Assembly (NCBI GenBank): GCA_026196775.1
Contig: JAPHUD010000017.1
Location: forward strand, 1 to 64,000
Reading direction: 5' to 3'
DNA: 64,000 bases
Source: Flavobacteriales bacterium
Lineage (GTDB): Bacteria; Bacteroidota; Bacteroidia; Flavobacteriales_E; Vicingaceae
Shown here in pieces: positions 9,889 to 19,523 of the stretch. Under the pieces are notes generated by a model. That model was given only the letters and a program-made list of their open reading frames with translations, made no database searches and had not been told where the DNA came from. How positions within the stretch are numbered: the stretch's first letter is position 1; the number at the start of each line of letters is the position of its first letter. Position numbers and translations under genes: made by a program.

Positions 9889-9897
9889 GGGGCTTTT
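9877..9897 (+). other. Hairpin over the ruvA stop codon
   Basis: AAAAGCC (9877-9883) can pair with GGCTTTT (9891-9897) around a 7-base loop that holds the ruvA TAA. The T-rich side is inside the stem. It could weaken transcription into sprA or mask its start, but the 7-base stem is short. Confidence 0.4.
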
Positions 9898-9903
9898 ATT
9901 AAT

Positions 9904-12900
9904 TTGATAATTAACAAAGTAACATATAAAAAAATATTTTTTATAGTTGGGCTTTCCTTTGTAATAACCCTTACAAATTGGATAGCTCATCCAACTAATT
10001 CAATAGCTCGTCCGAATACGAATGAGTTAGTATTGCCTATTGATAGCCCTGAAATAGATTTAATTTATCCTTTTGATGATGAAGGGACAAACCCGAATAG
10101 TACTAATACAGGAGGATTGTATTTAGATAACCCTAGCAATGTTAAGTCGGGTTTTGAATATGACCCCGAAACAGGTACTTATAACTATTACCAAAGAATA
10201 GGCGATAAAAATTTTAGAGATCCTACCTACATGACTTTTGATGAGTATTTAGAATACGACTCAAAAAAATCATTACAAGATTATTGGAAACAAAAAGCCG
10301 ATGCTGATGCCATGGAGCAAACAAAAGGCTTTAGACCAACCTTAAATGTTAAAGGTAAAGCCTTTGATAGAATTTTTGGAGGAAATACCATCGATATTCG
10401 TCCGCAAGGTTCGGCAGAATTATCTTTCGGGATAAATCGTTCTACCAGAGATAATCCGGTGTTGCCTGTACATCAAAGAAGTCTAACTACTTTCGATTTT
10501 AATCAGCAAATTCAGCTAAATGTTATAGGAAATATCGGTACAAAAATGAAGTTGTCTTTTAATTACAATACAGAAGCAACGTTCGATTTTGAAAATAGAA
10601 TGAAAATAGAATATTCTATTGATGAAGGTTCTGAAGACGAAATTATTCAAAACATAGAAGCAGGTAATGTTGCCTTGCCACTTAAAGGAACATTAATTAC
10701 TGGTAGTCAAACTTTATTTGGATTAAAAACAGAGTTGAAGTTTGGTAGAATGTATGTAACCAGTGTTATTTCTCAGGAAAAAGGAGAGCGTAAAGAAATT
10801 AACGTGCAAGGAGGAGCTCAAATTCAAAAATTTGAAAAAGAAGCTTCAGATTATGAAGAAAACCGTCACTTTTTTCTATCACAATATTTTAGAAATACCT
10901 ATGAGCAGTCGCTTTCAAGTTTACCTGTAATTTCTTCTAGAGCAACTATTACAAGAGTGGAGGTTTGGGTTTCTAATAGAAATAATGCAGTAGAAGACAC
11001 TAAAAACATTATCGGTTTTATGGATTTAGGAGAAGGAGTTCAGGGAGATATTCACAACTCCAGCTTGGTAATGGATGCAAATATTTCACCAATAGCAAAC
11101 TTTCCAGACAATGAAGCCAATACACTTTATCCTAATTTAAATGGAGCATCAACTTATGATACTGCCGCTATAAGAGGATTCGTTAACTCTGCTCAAGAGT
11201 TAGAACGAATTGGTTATGAAAATGGAATAGATTTTGAAAAATATGAAAATGCCAAACTATTAAGACCTCAAGAATATACTTTAAATCCACAATTAGGTTA
11301 TATATCGTTAAACTCATCACTAAATCAAGATGATATTTTGGCAGTAGCTTTTCAATATACATTAGACGGACAAGTTTATCAAGTTGGGGAATTTTCAACA
11401 GATGGTGTTCCCGGGCAGCAATCATTGTATGTTAAACTATTGAGGGGAACTACTATTGATACAGAACTTCCTATGTGGGATTTGATGATGAAAAATGTTT
11501 ATTCCTTGGGAGCATTTAATATTTCTCAGGAAGATTTTTTCTTTAATGTTTTCTACTTAAATCCAGCAACAGGAGTAGAAATACCATTTTTACCAGAAGG
11601 AGAACCTAATGGAATTCCTTTGGTTCAGGTGTTGAATTTAGATAAGTTAAATAACATTAATCAAGCTTCTCCAGATGGAGTTTTTGACTTTATTGAAGGG
11701 GTTACTGTAAACTCTCGGACGGGGAGGGTTTATTTTCCTGTCTTGGAGCCTTTTGGATCTCACATAAGAAGTAAATTTAGTAACCCTCAATTAGGAGCAA
11801 AGTTTGCTTTTGACACGCTTTATGCAACAACTCAAATGCTAGCTAAACAAGATGCTGTTAAGAATAGGTATAAAATTAGAGGACAATACTCTTCTTCTGT
11901 AAGTTCTGATATCTCGTTAAATGCTATGAATGTTCCTCAAGGATCGGTAGTAGTTACGGCCGGAGGAGCTACTTTGGTAGAGAATGTGCAATATACCGTT
12001 GATTATAATTTGGGGAGGGTAAAAATTATTGATGAAGGAATCTTACAATCAGGGACCCCAATTAAAATCTCGTTAGAAAGTCAATCGCTTTTTAACATTA
12101 GAACAAAAACATTAATGGGGTCTCGTTTCGATTATAAAATTAATGATGATTTTAATATTGGAGGTACCATTATTAGACTTTCAGAAAGACCATTAACTAG
12201 AAAAGTAAATATAGGTGAAGAACCTATTAACAATACTATTTGGGGATTAGATGTGAATTACACCAAAGAAACACCTTTTATAACAAGAGCCTTGGATAAA
12301 TTGCCACTTTATAGTACAAAAGAAAAATCGAGTATTACTTTTGAAGGTGAATTTGCTCATCTTATTCCTGGAAACCCTGGCGCTATTGGAAAAGACGGTA
12401 CAGCTTATTTGGATGATTTTGAAGGTAGTCAATCAAGAATTGATATGAAAAGTTTTCAAATGTGGACATTGGCAAGCACCCCTCAAGGTCAACCAGCTCT
12501 TTTCCCTGAAGGAGAATTGCCATTATCAGATTCGTTAAATTTTAGATATAATGCGGCTAAAACAGCTTGGTACGTTATCGATCCTTTGTTTTGGAGAAAT
12601 AATTCAGAAACACCAAACCATATTCAAAATGATCCAGTAATGCAATCGAATCATTATATGAGAGAAGTATTAGAAACAGAAGTTTTCCCATTTAAAAGCC
12701 CTGATAATGGTATTGTTACTAATTTGCCTGTTTTTGATGTAGCTTTTTATCCAACAGAGAGAGGTCAATATAATTATAACCCTCAAGCACCTAATAATAT
12801 TTTACCCAATCCAACAAATAGTTGGGGAGGAATTATGAGGCAAATAAATACAACCGACTTTGAATCTTCCAACGTAGAATTTATTCAGTTCTGGGTAATG

Positions 12901-15900
12901 GATCCTTTTCATGATGAAGATGGAAATCCCAACCATGCTGGTGGTAAATTATATTTTAACTTGGGTAATATTTCGGAAGATATATTACGTGATGGTAGAA
13001 AATCTTTTGAAAATGGACTGCCATCTACTGCAATTGATTATAATACAGGAGCAAATATTGAATTAATTGATACTACTATTTGGGGGCGTGTGCCAAAAGT
13101 ACAGGTGTTGGTAAATGCTTTTGATAATAATGATAATGCAAGAATTTTTCAGGATATTGGGTTAGATGGATTAAATGATGCTGATGAGTTAGTATTTTTT
13201 GGAACAACTTGGGGAGCAGATGCATCTGCAGATAATTACCATCACTATAGAGGTACTGATTATGATCAAGCTCAGTTGTCAATAATAGACAGGTATAAAA
13301 ATTATAATGGAATGGAAGGGAATTCTCCTACAGCGGCACAGTATACCGAAAATTATTCTACATCGGGTTCTACCAGACCAGATATTGAAGATATAAATCA
13401 GAATAATAACTTAGACTTTAGAGAGGATTATTTTCAGTATGAAATTAACTTAAATCCTACAGAAGTTAACCCTTCCAATATTGGAAATAACTATATTACT
13501 GATGTGTTAGAAGCTAATGTTACTACTAAAGATGGAAGTGAAAGAACCGTTCGCTGGTATCAGTTTAAAATTCCAATTAGAGAACCAGATAAAGTGGTTG
13601 GTAACTTAAGAGATTTTAAATCCATTCGTTTTATGCGTATGTTTATGAAAGGTTTTAATGAGAAAGTAGTGTTGCGTTTTGCTCGATTAGATTTAATAAG
13701 AGGAGAGTGGAGACAATACACTAAAACCCTATTAAATCCGGGAGATTATATAGGAAATGATGATGATGAGACAACTTTTATAGTAGGAGCAGTAAATGTG
13801 GAGGAAAATAGTGAGAAAACTCCTGTAAATTATATTATTCCACCAGGAATTGATAGAGAATTGAATCCTAATCCGTCAACAGGAGCAACCTTGAGACAGT
13901 TAAATGAGCAATCATTATCTTTAAATGTATGTAACTTAAAAGATGGAGATGCTAGAGCTGCTTTTAAAGTGATGGATCAGGATTTAAGAAGATACAAAAG
14001 ATTAAAAATGTTTGTCCATGCTCAAGAAAGTAATCCAACCATTCCTTTGAATGATGGTGATTTATCTGTATTTATCCGTATGGGAACAGATTTTAATGAT
14101 AATTATTATGAATATGAAGTACCTCTAAAAGTTACTCCTCCAGGAAGATATGATACCGAAAATACCTCCAACGAAAGCGATAGAGAAATTGTTTGGCCTA
14201 ATGAAAATGAAATTGATTTGAAATTTTCATTACTAACTGATATGAAAATGTTGAGAAATAGTTTGTTGGGAGATCCAAATTCAGGAGTGCTTATTATAAG
14301 ACCTTATGAGCAAGAAGACGGAAATAATAAAATGAGGATTAAAGGTAACCCGAACTTGGCCAATGTAAAAGTGTTTATGATAGGGATTAGAAATAGTAAG
14401 CAATCTAATTCTACTGCAGTAGATGATGATGGCTTGGCTAAATGTGCAGAAGTGTGGGTAAACGAATTAAGAATGACAGAGTTTGATAATGAAGGCGGTT
14501 GGGCAACAAGAGGTCGTTTAACAGCTCAGTTAGCAGATTTAGGAACAATGACTTTAGCTGGAGCTTACAGTACGCCAGGTTTTGGAAGTGTTGATCAAAA
14601 ATTAAATGAAAGACAATTAGAAACTATTAAATCTTACGATGTATCAACCAGCGTAGAAATGGGTAAATTTATTCCTGAAAAAATTGGGATTAGTTTACCT
14701 GTATATTATAGTAATTCTAAAGAAATTGTTACACCTAAATACAATCCGCTAGATCCAGATATTGAATTAAAAGACCAACTAAACAGCGATCTTTTTACAC
14801 AACAAGAAAAAGATTCATTAGCTGACAGAACACAAACGGTTACAAGTAGGAAAAGTATTAATTTTACTAATGTGCGTAAATTGCCAGCAAAAGGTAAAGA
14901 GAAAAATCATTTTTATGATATCTCTAATGTTTCACTTAATTATGGCTATTCCGAATATCAATTTAGAGATATAGATACAGAATTTGATATCAGAAAAACC
15001 TATAAAGGAGGAATTGCTTACTCGTTTACTAATAATCCTAAAAATTTTAAACCTTTTGAAAATCTTAAAATGGCAGATGGTAAACAAGCTAAATTGCTTA
15101 AAGATTTCAACTTCTATTTAATGCCAAAACAACTTTCTTTTCAAACAGATATAGATAGGCAATATTCACAAAGAAGAGCAAGAAACAATACAGGTTTCGA
15201 TTTTGATTTACCAACGTATTATCAAAAACATTTTAATTGGAACAGAATTTATGGCTATCGACAAGATATTACTAAAGCTTTAACTTTTGATTTTACTGCT
15301 ACGAATAATGCCGTAATAAATGAACCCATAGATTTTCAAGGAAGACCAACTGGAGGTAGGGTTGATAAAAATTACCCAGATGAATATAGTGCATGGAAAG
15401 ATACTGTGATGCAAAGTGTTAAAGAGTTTGGAACAAACATGCACTATCATCATACATTCAACCTAAATTATACAGTACCCATTGATAAATTGCCTTTTAT
15501 GGATTTTGCTACACTTACAGCTAAATATGGTGGCGATTATGATTGGCAAAGAGCACCAATAGGAGCTGATACTTTAGGCAATACTATTCAGAATTCTAAT
15601 ACCGTTACCTTAAATAGTCAGTTAAATATGACTAAATTTTATAACCAAATCAACTTTTTAAAAGAAGTAGAGAAAAGGCAGCGAGATAGAGCAAGGAAAA
15701 AAGCACAAAGAAACAGAAAGTCTGACCCTAATAAAACAGATGCAGAAAATGCTAAATTAAAAGGATGGAAACCTGGATTGCCTCCTGCAGAAATTAAGCG
15801 TTTTGATACTAAAGAGTTTAAAGATTCAGATACTACAAAGGTAGAGTTATGGAGGGAAAAGGATAAAATCTATATACTTGATCCTCTTTGGATAACGTTG

Positions 15901-17256
15901 ATGAGTCCGAAAAATATTTCAGGGACATATACTAAAACTAGAGGTACATTATTACCAGGTTACAATCAGCAGACCGAAATTATGGGATATAATAATGGGT
16001 TTACTGCTCCAGGGTTTAATTTTATTTCAGGGATGCAAGAAGATGATTTTGCTATGAGTGCTGCTGAAAAAGAATGGTTGCAGCCGAATTCATTAATGTA
16101 TAATTATAATACTACTTATGCGGAAAATTATAATTTAAGAGCAACACTTCGCCCTATCAATACCTTACGTATTCAGTTAAATGCAACAAGAAATTATTCT
16201 ACCAATTTATCTCAGCAATTTTTTGAAGTACAGCCTAATTTTGTAACAGATTCATTAAGAGGAGACAGAAGAAATGATTTCTTTTTTGTTACTCCTGTAG
16301 AAACAGGTAATTTGAGTATGTCTTTTATGTCTATTAGAACAGCTTTTTCTTCCAACAATAGCGAAGATCGTTCATCATCTGTTTTTGATAAGTTTTTGGA
16401 AGAAAGAGCCATTATATCACAAAGGTTAGGAGCTCAAGACGCTAATTCAAACGGTATAAATGATGTTTATGCAGATGGTTATGGAGCTACTTCTCAAGAA
16501 GTTTTAATTCCTGCTTTTATTGCCGGATACTCTGGAAAATCGGGAGGTAAGGTCTCGCTGAGTTCTTTTGAAAAATATATTCCTATGCCCAACTGGAGAA
16601 TTACTTTTGATGGTTTAAGTAAACTGCCGTTGTTAGCTACTATATTCAAACAATTTACTTTAACACATTCTTATCGTTCAACATTTAATGTTAGCTCGTT
16701 TACCACCAATTTAAATTTTGAAGATGGAAGAGCAAATAGAGATATTAATAATAACTTTATTTCTAAGTATCAAATTTCTGGAGTTTCTATTTCAGAGCAG
16801 TTTAGCCCTTTGTTAGGAGCAGATATGACTTTAGAAAACAGCATGCTTATTCGTATTGAATATGCAAAAGATAGAAATGCATCTTTAAGTGTAAATAATA
16901 ATCAAATTACAGAAATTCAAGGTAGCGAATGGACAGTTGGTACAGGATATAAATTTAAGCAAGTTCGTTTTCCATTCTCTAAAAATAGAGTAATAAGAAG
17001 TGATATTGATGCAAGAGTAGATGTGTCTTTAAGAAACAATGAAACCATTATTAGAAAAATTGTAGAAGAAGTAAATCAATTGACTAGCGGACAAAAAGTA
17101 TTGTCTATTCGTTTTACTGCTGATTATAGAATTAGTCAGTTTTTAAACCTAAGAGCTTTTTATGATTATGTATCTACTACACCATTTATATCTACCACAT
17201 TCCCAACTTCTAACACCAATGCAGGAATTAGTTTAAGATTTACTTTGTCTCAATAA
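9904..17256 (+). CDS. sprA: T9SS outer membrane translocon SprA/Sov
   Basis: At 2450 residues this is in the size range of SprA, the very large single-chain barrel that forms the T9SS outer membrane channel. It has a hydrophobic N-terminal signal region, then the family stretches YNYYQRIGDKNFRDP, long beta-strand-rich blocks, AYLDDFEGSQSRIDMKS near residue 840, and a C-terminal strand ending AGISLRFTLSQ. No ATG occurs before the codon for Met in PTYMTF, well past the signal, so the start is taken as TTG at 9904 (ATT at 9898 is also in frame). It exports the sorting-tail proteins seen at both ends of this window, and its gliding role depends on the rest of the gld/spr genes, which are elsewhere. 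Confidence 0.95.
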   Translation: MIINKVTYKKIFFIVGLSFVITLTNWIAHPTNSIARPNTNELVLPIDSPEIDLIYPFDDEGTNPNSTNTGGLYLDNPSNVKSGFEYDPETGTYNYYQRIGDKNFRDPTYMTFDEYLEYDSKKSLQDYWKQKADADAMEQTKGFRPTLNVKGKAFDRIFGGNTIDIRPQGSAELSFGINRSTRDNPVLPVHQRSLTTFDFNQQIQLNVIGNIGTKMKLSFNYNTEATFDFENRMKIEYSIDEGSEDEIIQNIEAGNVALPLKGTLITGSQTLFGLKTELKFGRMYVTSVISQEKGERKEINVQGGAQIQKFEKEASDYEENRHFFLSQYFRNTYEQSLSSLPVISSRATITRVEVWVSNRNNAVEDTKNIIGFMDLGEGVQGDIHNSSLVMDANISPIANFPDNEANTLYPNLNGASTYDTAAIRGFVNSAQELERIGYENGIDFEKYENAKLLRPQEYTLNPQLGYISLNSSLNQDDILAVAFQYTLDGQVYQVGEFSTDGVPGQQSLYVKLLRGTTIDTELPMWDLMMKNVYSLGAFNISQEDFFFNVFYLNPATGVEIPFLPEGEPNGIPLVQVLNLDKLNNINQASPDGVFDFIEGVTVNSRTGRVYFPVLEPFGSHIRSKFSNPQLGAKFAFDTLYATTQMLAKQDAVKNRYKIRGQYSSSVSSDISLNAMNVPQGSVVVTAGGATLVENVQYTVDYNLGRVKIIDEGILQSGTPIKISLESQSLFNIRTKTLMGSRFDYKINDDFNIGGTIIRLSERPLTRKVNIGEEPINNTIWGLDVNYTKETPFITRALDKLPLYSTKEKSSITFEGEFAHLIPGNPGAIGKDGTAYLDDFEGSQSRIDMKSFQMWTLASTPQGQPALFPEGELPLSDSLNFRYNAAKTAWYVIDPLFWRNNSETPNHIQNDPVMQSNHYMREVLETEVFPFKSPDNGIVTNLPVFDVAFYPTERGQYNYNPQAPNNILPNPTNSWGGIMRQINTTDFESSNVEFIQFWVMDPFHDEDGNPNHAGGKLYFNLGNISEDILRDGRKSFENGLPSTAIDYNTGANIELIDTTIWGRVPKVQVLVNAFDNNDNARIFQDIGLDGLNDADELVFFGTTWGADASADNYHHYRGTDYDQAQLSIIDRYKNYNGMEGNSPTAAQYTENYSTSGSTRPDIEDINQNNNLDFREDYFQYEINLNPTEVNPSNIGNNYITDVLEANVTTKDGSERTVRWYQFKIPIREPDKVVGNLRDFKSIRFMRMFMKGFNEKVVLRFARLDLIRGEWRQYTKTLLNPGDYIGNDDDETTFIVGAVNVEENSEKTPVNYIIPPGIDRELNPNPSTGATLRQLNEQSLSLNVCNLKDGDARAAFKVMDQDLRRYKRLKMFVHAQESNPTIPLNDGDLSVFIRMGTDFNDNYYEYEVPLKVTPPGRYDTENTSNESDREIVWPNENEIDLKFSLLTDMKMLRNSLLGDPNSGVLIIRPYEQEDGNNKMRIKGNPNLANVKVFMIGIRNSKQSNSTAVDDDGLAKCAEVWVNELRMTEFDNEGGWATRGRLTAQLADLGTMTLAGAYSTPGFGSVDQKLNERQLETIKSYDVSTSVEMGKFIPEKIGISLPVYYSNSKEIVTPKYNPLDPDIELKDQLNSDLFTQQEKDSLADRTQTVTSRKSINFTNVRKLPAKGKEKNHFYDISNVSLNYGYSEYQFRDIDTEFDIRKTYKGGIAYSFTNNPKNFKPFENLKMADGKQAKLLKDFNFYLMPKQLSFQTDIDRQYSQRRARNNTGFDFDLPTYYQKHFNWNRIYGYRQDITKALTFDFTATNNAVINEPIDFQGRPTGGRVDKNYPDEYSAWKDTVMQSVKEFGTNMHYHHTFNLNYTVPIDKLPFMDFATLTAKYGGDYDWQRAPIGADTLGNTIQNSNTVTLNSQLNMTKFYNQINFLKEVEKRQRDRARKKAQRNRKSDPNKTDAENAKLKGWKPGLPPAEIKRFDTKEFKDSDTTKVELWREKDKIYILDPLWITLMSPKNISGTYTKTRGTLLPGYNQQTEIMGYNNGFTAPGFNFISGMQEDDFAMSAAEKEWLQPNSLMYNYNTTYAENYNLRATLRPINTLRIQLNATRNYSTNLSQQFFEVQPNFVTDSLRGDRRNDFFFVTPVETGNLSMSFMSIRTAFSSNNSEDRSSSVFDKFLEERAIISQRLGAQDANSNGINDVYADGYGATSQEVLIPAFIAGYSGKSGGKVSLSSFEKYIPMPNWRITFDGLSKLPLLATIFKQFTLTHSYRSTFNVSSFTTNLNFEDGRANRDINNNFISKYQISGVSISEQFSPLLGADMTLENSMLIRIEYAKDRNASLSVNNNQITEIQGSEWTVGTGYKFKQVRFPFSKNRVIRSDIDARVDVSLRNNETIIRKIVEEVNQLTSGQKVLSIRFTADYRISQFLNLRAFYDYVSTTPFISTTFPTSNTNAGISLRFTLSQ

Positions 17257-17285
17257 ATCCCAATTTATAGATATTTCGAGTTAAA

Positions 17286-17293
17286 TATTTTTG
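17286..17293 (+). promoter_or_regulatory. Putative -7 box for gcvH
   Basis: TATTTTTG lies 74 bases before the gcvH start and fits TAnnTTTG. A matching -33 box is not evident, so this is tentative. Confidence 0.35.
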
Positions 17294-17367
17294 GAGGTTA
17301 TGCAAAAAGTCATAAATTAGCCGAATGAATTATCAATCAATTATAATTTTTTAATAAGTAAAGTAAA

Positions 17368-17745
17368 ATGAATGTACCTGCAAATTTAAAGTACACTAAA
17401 GATCATGAGTGGTGTAAAATAGAAGGAAATGTAGCAACAATAGGAATTACTGATTTTGCTCAAGGAGAGTTGGGTGATATAGTGTATGTAGAAATTGAAA
17501 CAGAAGGAGATGACCTTGATAAAGAAGCTATTTTTGGAACTGTTGAAGCTGTGAAAACTGTTTCTGATTTGTTTATGCCACTTTCAGGTAAAGTAATTGA
17601 AGTAAATGGAGATTTAGAATCAGCTCCAGAATCAGTTAACCAAAACCCTTATGAAGCTGGTTGGATGATTAAAATTGAAATGTCTAATCCTGACGAGGTA
17701 AATGATTTACTTTCGGCAGATGATTATAAAGCGATTATAGGATAG
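17368..17745 (+). CDS. gcvH: Glycine cleavage system H protein
   Basis: The 125-residue protein carries the lipoyl domain of the glycine cleavage system. Lys63 in GTVEAVKTVSDLF is the lipoylated residue, and the flanking strands (GITDFAQGELGDIVYVE, NQNPYEAGWMIKIE) match the family over full length. It shuttles the aminomethyl group between the P, T and L proteins. The other gcv genes are not in this window. It lies 111 bases after sprA, and a strong terminator follows. Confidence 0.97.
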   Translation: MNVPANLKYTKDHEWCKIEGNVATIGITDFAQGELGDIVYVEIETEGDDLDKEAIFGTVEAVKTVSDLFMPLSGKVIEVNGDLESAPESVNQNPYEAGWMIKIEMSNPDEVNDLLSADDYKAIIG

Positions 17746-17761
17746 ATTTTATTATCCATAT

Positions 17762-17808
17762 AAAAAAACAACCAAGTATAGCAAATAGCTGTTCTTGGTT
17801 GTTTTTTT
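17762..17808. terminator. Intrinsic terminator after gcvH
   Basis: A 15-base stem (17762-17776 with 17794-17808) includes CAACCAAG and CTTGGTTG, and ends in seven T. The run of A on the other side would also let it act on the minus strand. It separates gcvH from the VanZ-like gene, which starts 17 bases on. Confidence 0.88.
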
Positions 17809-17825
17809 ATATGTATACTTAAACT

Positions 17826-18212
17826 ATGAAATTAAAGCCATTTATACCTGCACTAGTCTGGTTAATTATTATTGTGGTACTTAGCGGATATCCAGGAAAA
17901 AACCTGCCAAAAGCTCCTTTTGACGAGTTTGATAAGTTAGTGCATTTAGCCATTTATGCTTTACTTAGTTTTTTAAGTGTTTTAGGTTTTTCAAAACAAC
18001 CTAATTCATTTTTATTAAGTAATAAGCTGCAATTTTTTTTTAGTATAAGTTTTAGTATAATAATGGGAGGATTAATAGAAGTTTTACAAGAGTATGTTTT
18101 TATTAACCGTTATGGTGATTGGTATGATTTTATTGCAAACTCCTTAGGTGCAATTATAGGAGTTATTGGGTTTTATTCTATGAGGAAATTTTTCGTAAAT
18201 AGGCTTCAATAA
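17826..18212 (+). CDS. VanZ-like family membrane protein
   Basis: A 128-residue membrane protein with about four hydrophobic helices and the VanZ-like pattern: an FDEFDKLVHLAIYALLSF helix, then a loop and GGLIEVLQEYVFINRYGDWYDFIANSLGAIIG. VanZ of enterococci gives low-level teicoplanin resistance, but most members in Bacteroidota have no known role and there is no resistance context here. It sits after the gcvH terminator, so it needs its own promoter, which I could not identify. Confidence 0.8.
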   Translation: MKLKPFIPALVWLIIIVVLSGYPGKNLPKAPFDEFDKLVHLAIYALLSFLSVLGFSKQPNSFLLSNKLQFFFSISFSIIMGGLIEVLQEYVFINRYGDWYDFIANSLGAIIGVIGFYSMRKFFVNRLQ

Positions 18213-18218
18213 TATGTC

Positions 18219-18605
18219 TTATTCATTTGGCTGACTCAACAACCATTCAATAGCTTTTTCTTTTTGCAAAAATGTTTTAACAGGGTAGTTGGCCTTACAT
18301 GTTTTTAGTATTTTAATATAAAAGTTACATATAATTTTGTGTGCTAATGTGGCAACCACTATTGCTTCCGTAGTTTTGAGATTAAACTCAGCTAATGTTT
18401 TTTTTGCTTCCGCATCTGGAACATGATAACTGTTAGTGATATCCACTAAAACGCGTTGTTTTTTATTGTTGGCAAGCATCTTTCCTACACGAATATGTTC
18501 GTGAGCTTCTGCTATATCAAAAATTTCATTGTTAGCCAAAAATTCTACTACAATGAATCCACGTTCATCAAATGAAAATGCTGCTGTTTTTGTTTGGTGT
18601 ATCAT
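18219..18605 (-). CDS. STAS/SpoIIAA-like small protein (DUF7793-like)
   Basis: The 128 residues from the ATG at 18605 show the alternating pattern of a STAS/SpoIIAA-like fold: a first strand TKTAAFSFDERGFIVVEF, a helix (DIAEAHEHIRVGKML), then KKQRVLVDITNSYHVPDAEAK, VATLAHKIICNFYIK, and a C-terminal FLQKEKAIEWLLSQ helix. I recognise it as the type of small protein often annotated as DUF7793 or STAS/SEC14-like in flavobacteria. A TTG eight codons upstream is less likely as a start. It follows the DEAD-box-like gene in the same direction (87-base gap). Its function is unknown. Confidence 0.7.
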   Translation of the reverse strand: MIHQTKTAAFSFDERGFIVVEFLANNEIFDIAEAHEHIRVGKMLANNKKQRVLVDITNSYHVPDAEAKKTLAEFNLKTTEAIVVATLAHKIICNFYIKILKTCKANYPVKTFLQKEKAIEWLLSQPNE

Positions 18606-18692
18606 TAGGTTTTTCCAATTGAAAACCAAAGCTAAAAAGATTTAGTTTTAAAACAATACTTTAGTAATAAATTTTGAGATTATTATTTTTAA

Positions 18693-19304
18693 CTATAATT
18701 CAATCACTTCCGCATGCTCTAAAAACAAATCTTGTAGTTTTTCTATCTTAGAGTTATAATTATTGCTAAAAACAATAAATTGACATTTATTCAAACTTTC
18801 TGCAATTCTATGTATTTCTGTATGAAAGCTAGTACCTTCCAAAAAATCAGCATCTTCAATTAATAAGAGCTGCAAAGCCGTAAGGTTAATTCCATTTTGG
18901 AAATAAATTTTATTTAATCTTTTTGGAGTACCAATAACAATATCAACTCCAGTATAAATAGTATCTTTTTGAAATTGTAAAGTGCTTTCCTCATAAGCAC
19001 AAAAAATTCTTAAATCGGTATATTTGGTGAATTTATTAAACTCTTCTTCTAAGACTAAAGCAGCCTCTTTGTTTTGTACAAAAATTAAGGCTCTTGGAAC
19101 ATCTTCATAAGCTGCTCCATTTAATTTCTGAATGGTATTAATGATTAATGTAGTTGTTTTTCCAGCTCCTTCTTTAGCAATAGCAATAATATCTACACCA
19201 CTTTTTATTTTAGGTATTAATAATTTTTGAAAAGAAGTTGGAGTGTCAATCTTTAAACTTTGTAAGGCATTTTTTATAGGGGGAAGTAGTTTTTTGAATG
19301 ACAT
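18693..19304 (-). CDS. One-domain DEAD-box helicase-like protein
   Basis: The 203 residues cover only the first RecA-like domain of a DEAD-box RNA helicase. Visible are a Q-motif-like PTSFQKLLIP, Walker A AKEGAGKT (residues about 43-50), GTPKRL in place of TPGR, and EDAD where DEAD is expected. SNN stands where motif III normally reads SAT. The second RecA domain, with motifs IV-VI, is absent, and the frame ends with a normal stop, with no remnant of that domain downstream. A two-domain helicase activity is therefore unlikely; it may bind ATP or RNA as a regulator or partner. It is possibly cotranscribed with the STAS-like gene. Confidence 0.8.
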   Translation of the reverse strand: MSFKKLLPPIKNALQSLKIDTPTSFQKLLIPKIKSGVDIIAIAKEGAGKTTTLIINTIQKLNGAAYEDVPRALIFVQNKEAALVLEEEFNKFTKYTDLRIFCAYEESTLQFQKDTIYTGVDIVIGTPKRLNKIYFQNGINLTALQLLLIEDADFLEGTSFHTEIHRIAESLNKCQFIVFSNNYNSKIEKLQDLFLEHAEVIEL

Positions 19305-19361
19305 AATTGATTGTTTTCTTTTTTAAAGTGTTGCCAAAATTAAGTAAAGCAAATTAGAAAC

Positions 19362-19394
19362 AAAAGAAGCCCTTGAAAATCAAGGGCTTCTTTT
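19362..19394 (-). terminator. Intrinsic terminator after tRNA-Ser(UGA)
   Basis: A 14-base stem (AGAAGCCCTTG type, 19362-19375 with 19381-19394) closes a 5-base loop. Read on the minus strand it follows the tRNA 3' end and ends in T. Confidence 0.88.
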
Positions 19395-19401
19395 GTTTGA
19401 G

Positions 19402-19489
19402 TGGCGGAGAAAGAGGGATTCGAACCCCCGGTACCTTGCGGTACAACAGTTTTCAAGACTGCCGCATTCGACCGCTCTGCCATTTCTCC
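19402..19489 (-). tRNA. tRNA-Ser(UGA)
   Basis: The minus strand folds as a class II tRNA. The acceptor arm is GGAGAAA with TTTCTCC, the anticodon loop CTTGAAA gives anticodon UGA, and a long variable arm (TGTACCGCAAGGTAC region) and a T arm GGGGG-TTCGAAT-CCC follow. The CCA end is encoded (19402-19404). A consensus promoter lies directly upstream. Confidence 0.97.
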
Positions 19490-19493
19490 GCTG

Positions 19494-19523
19494 CAAAAGT
19501 AGCAATACATTTTAAATATGAAA
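19494..19523 (-). promoter_or_regulatory. Promoter of tRNA-Ser(UGA)
   Basis: On the minus strand: TTTC, 18 bases, TACTTTTG, matching the Bacteroidota TTTG-N19-TAnnTTTG layout. Only 4 bases separate the box from the mature tRNA 5' end. Confidence 0.7.

Noticed and set aside
17826-18212. Glycopeptide resistance from the VanZ-like gene
   Set aside because: VanZ-like proteins are common in Bacteroidota and no van genes or mobile element are nearby.
18693-19304. The one-domain DEAD-box-like gene as a truncated pseudogene
   Set aside because: Motifs for nucleotide binding are kept, the frame is intact, and no leftover second domain is found beside it.
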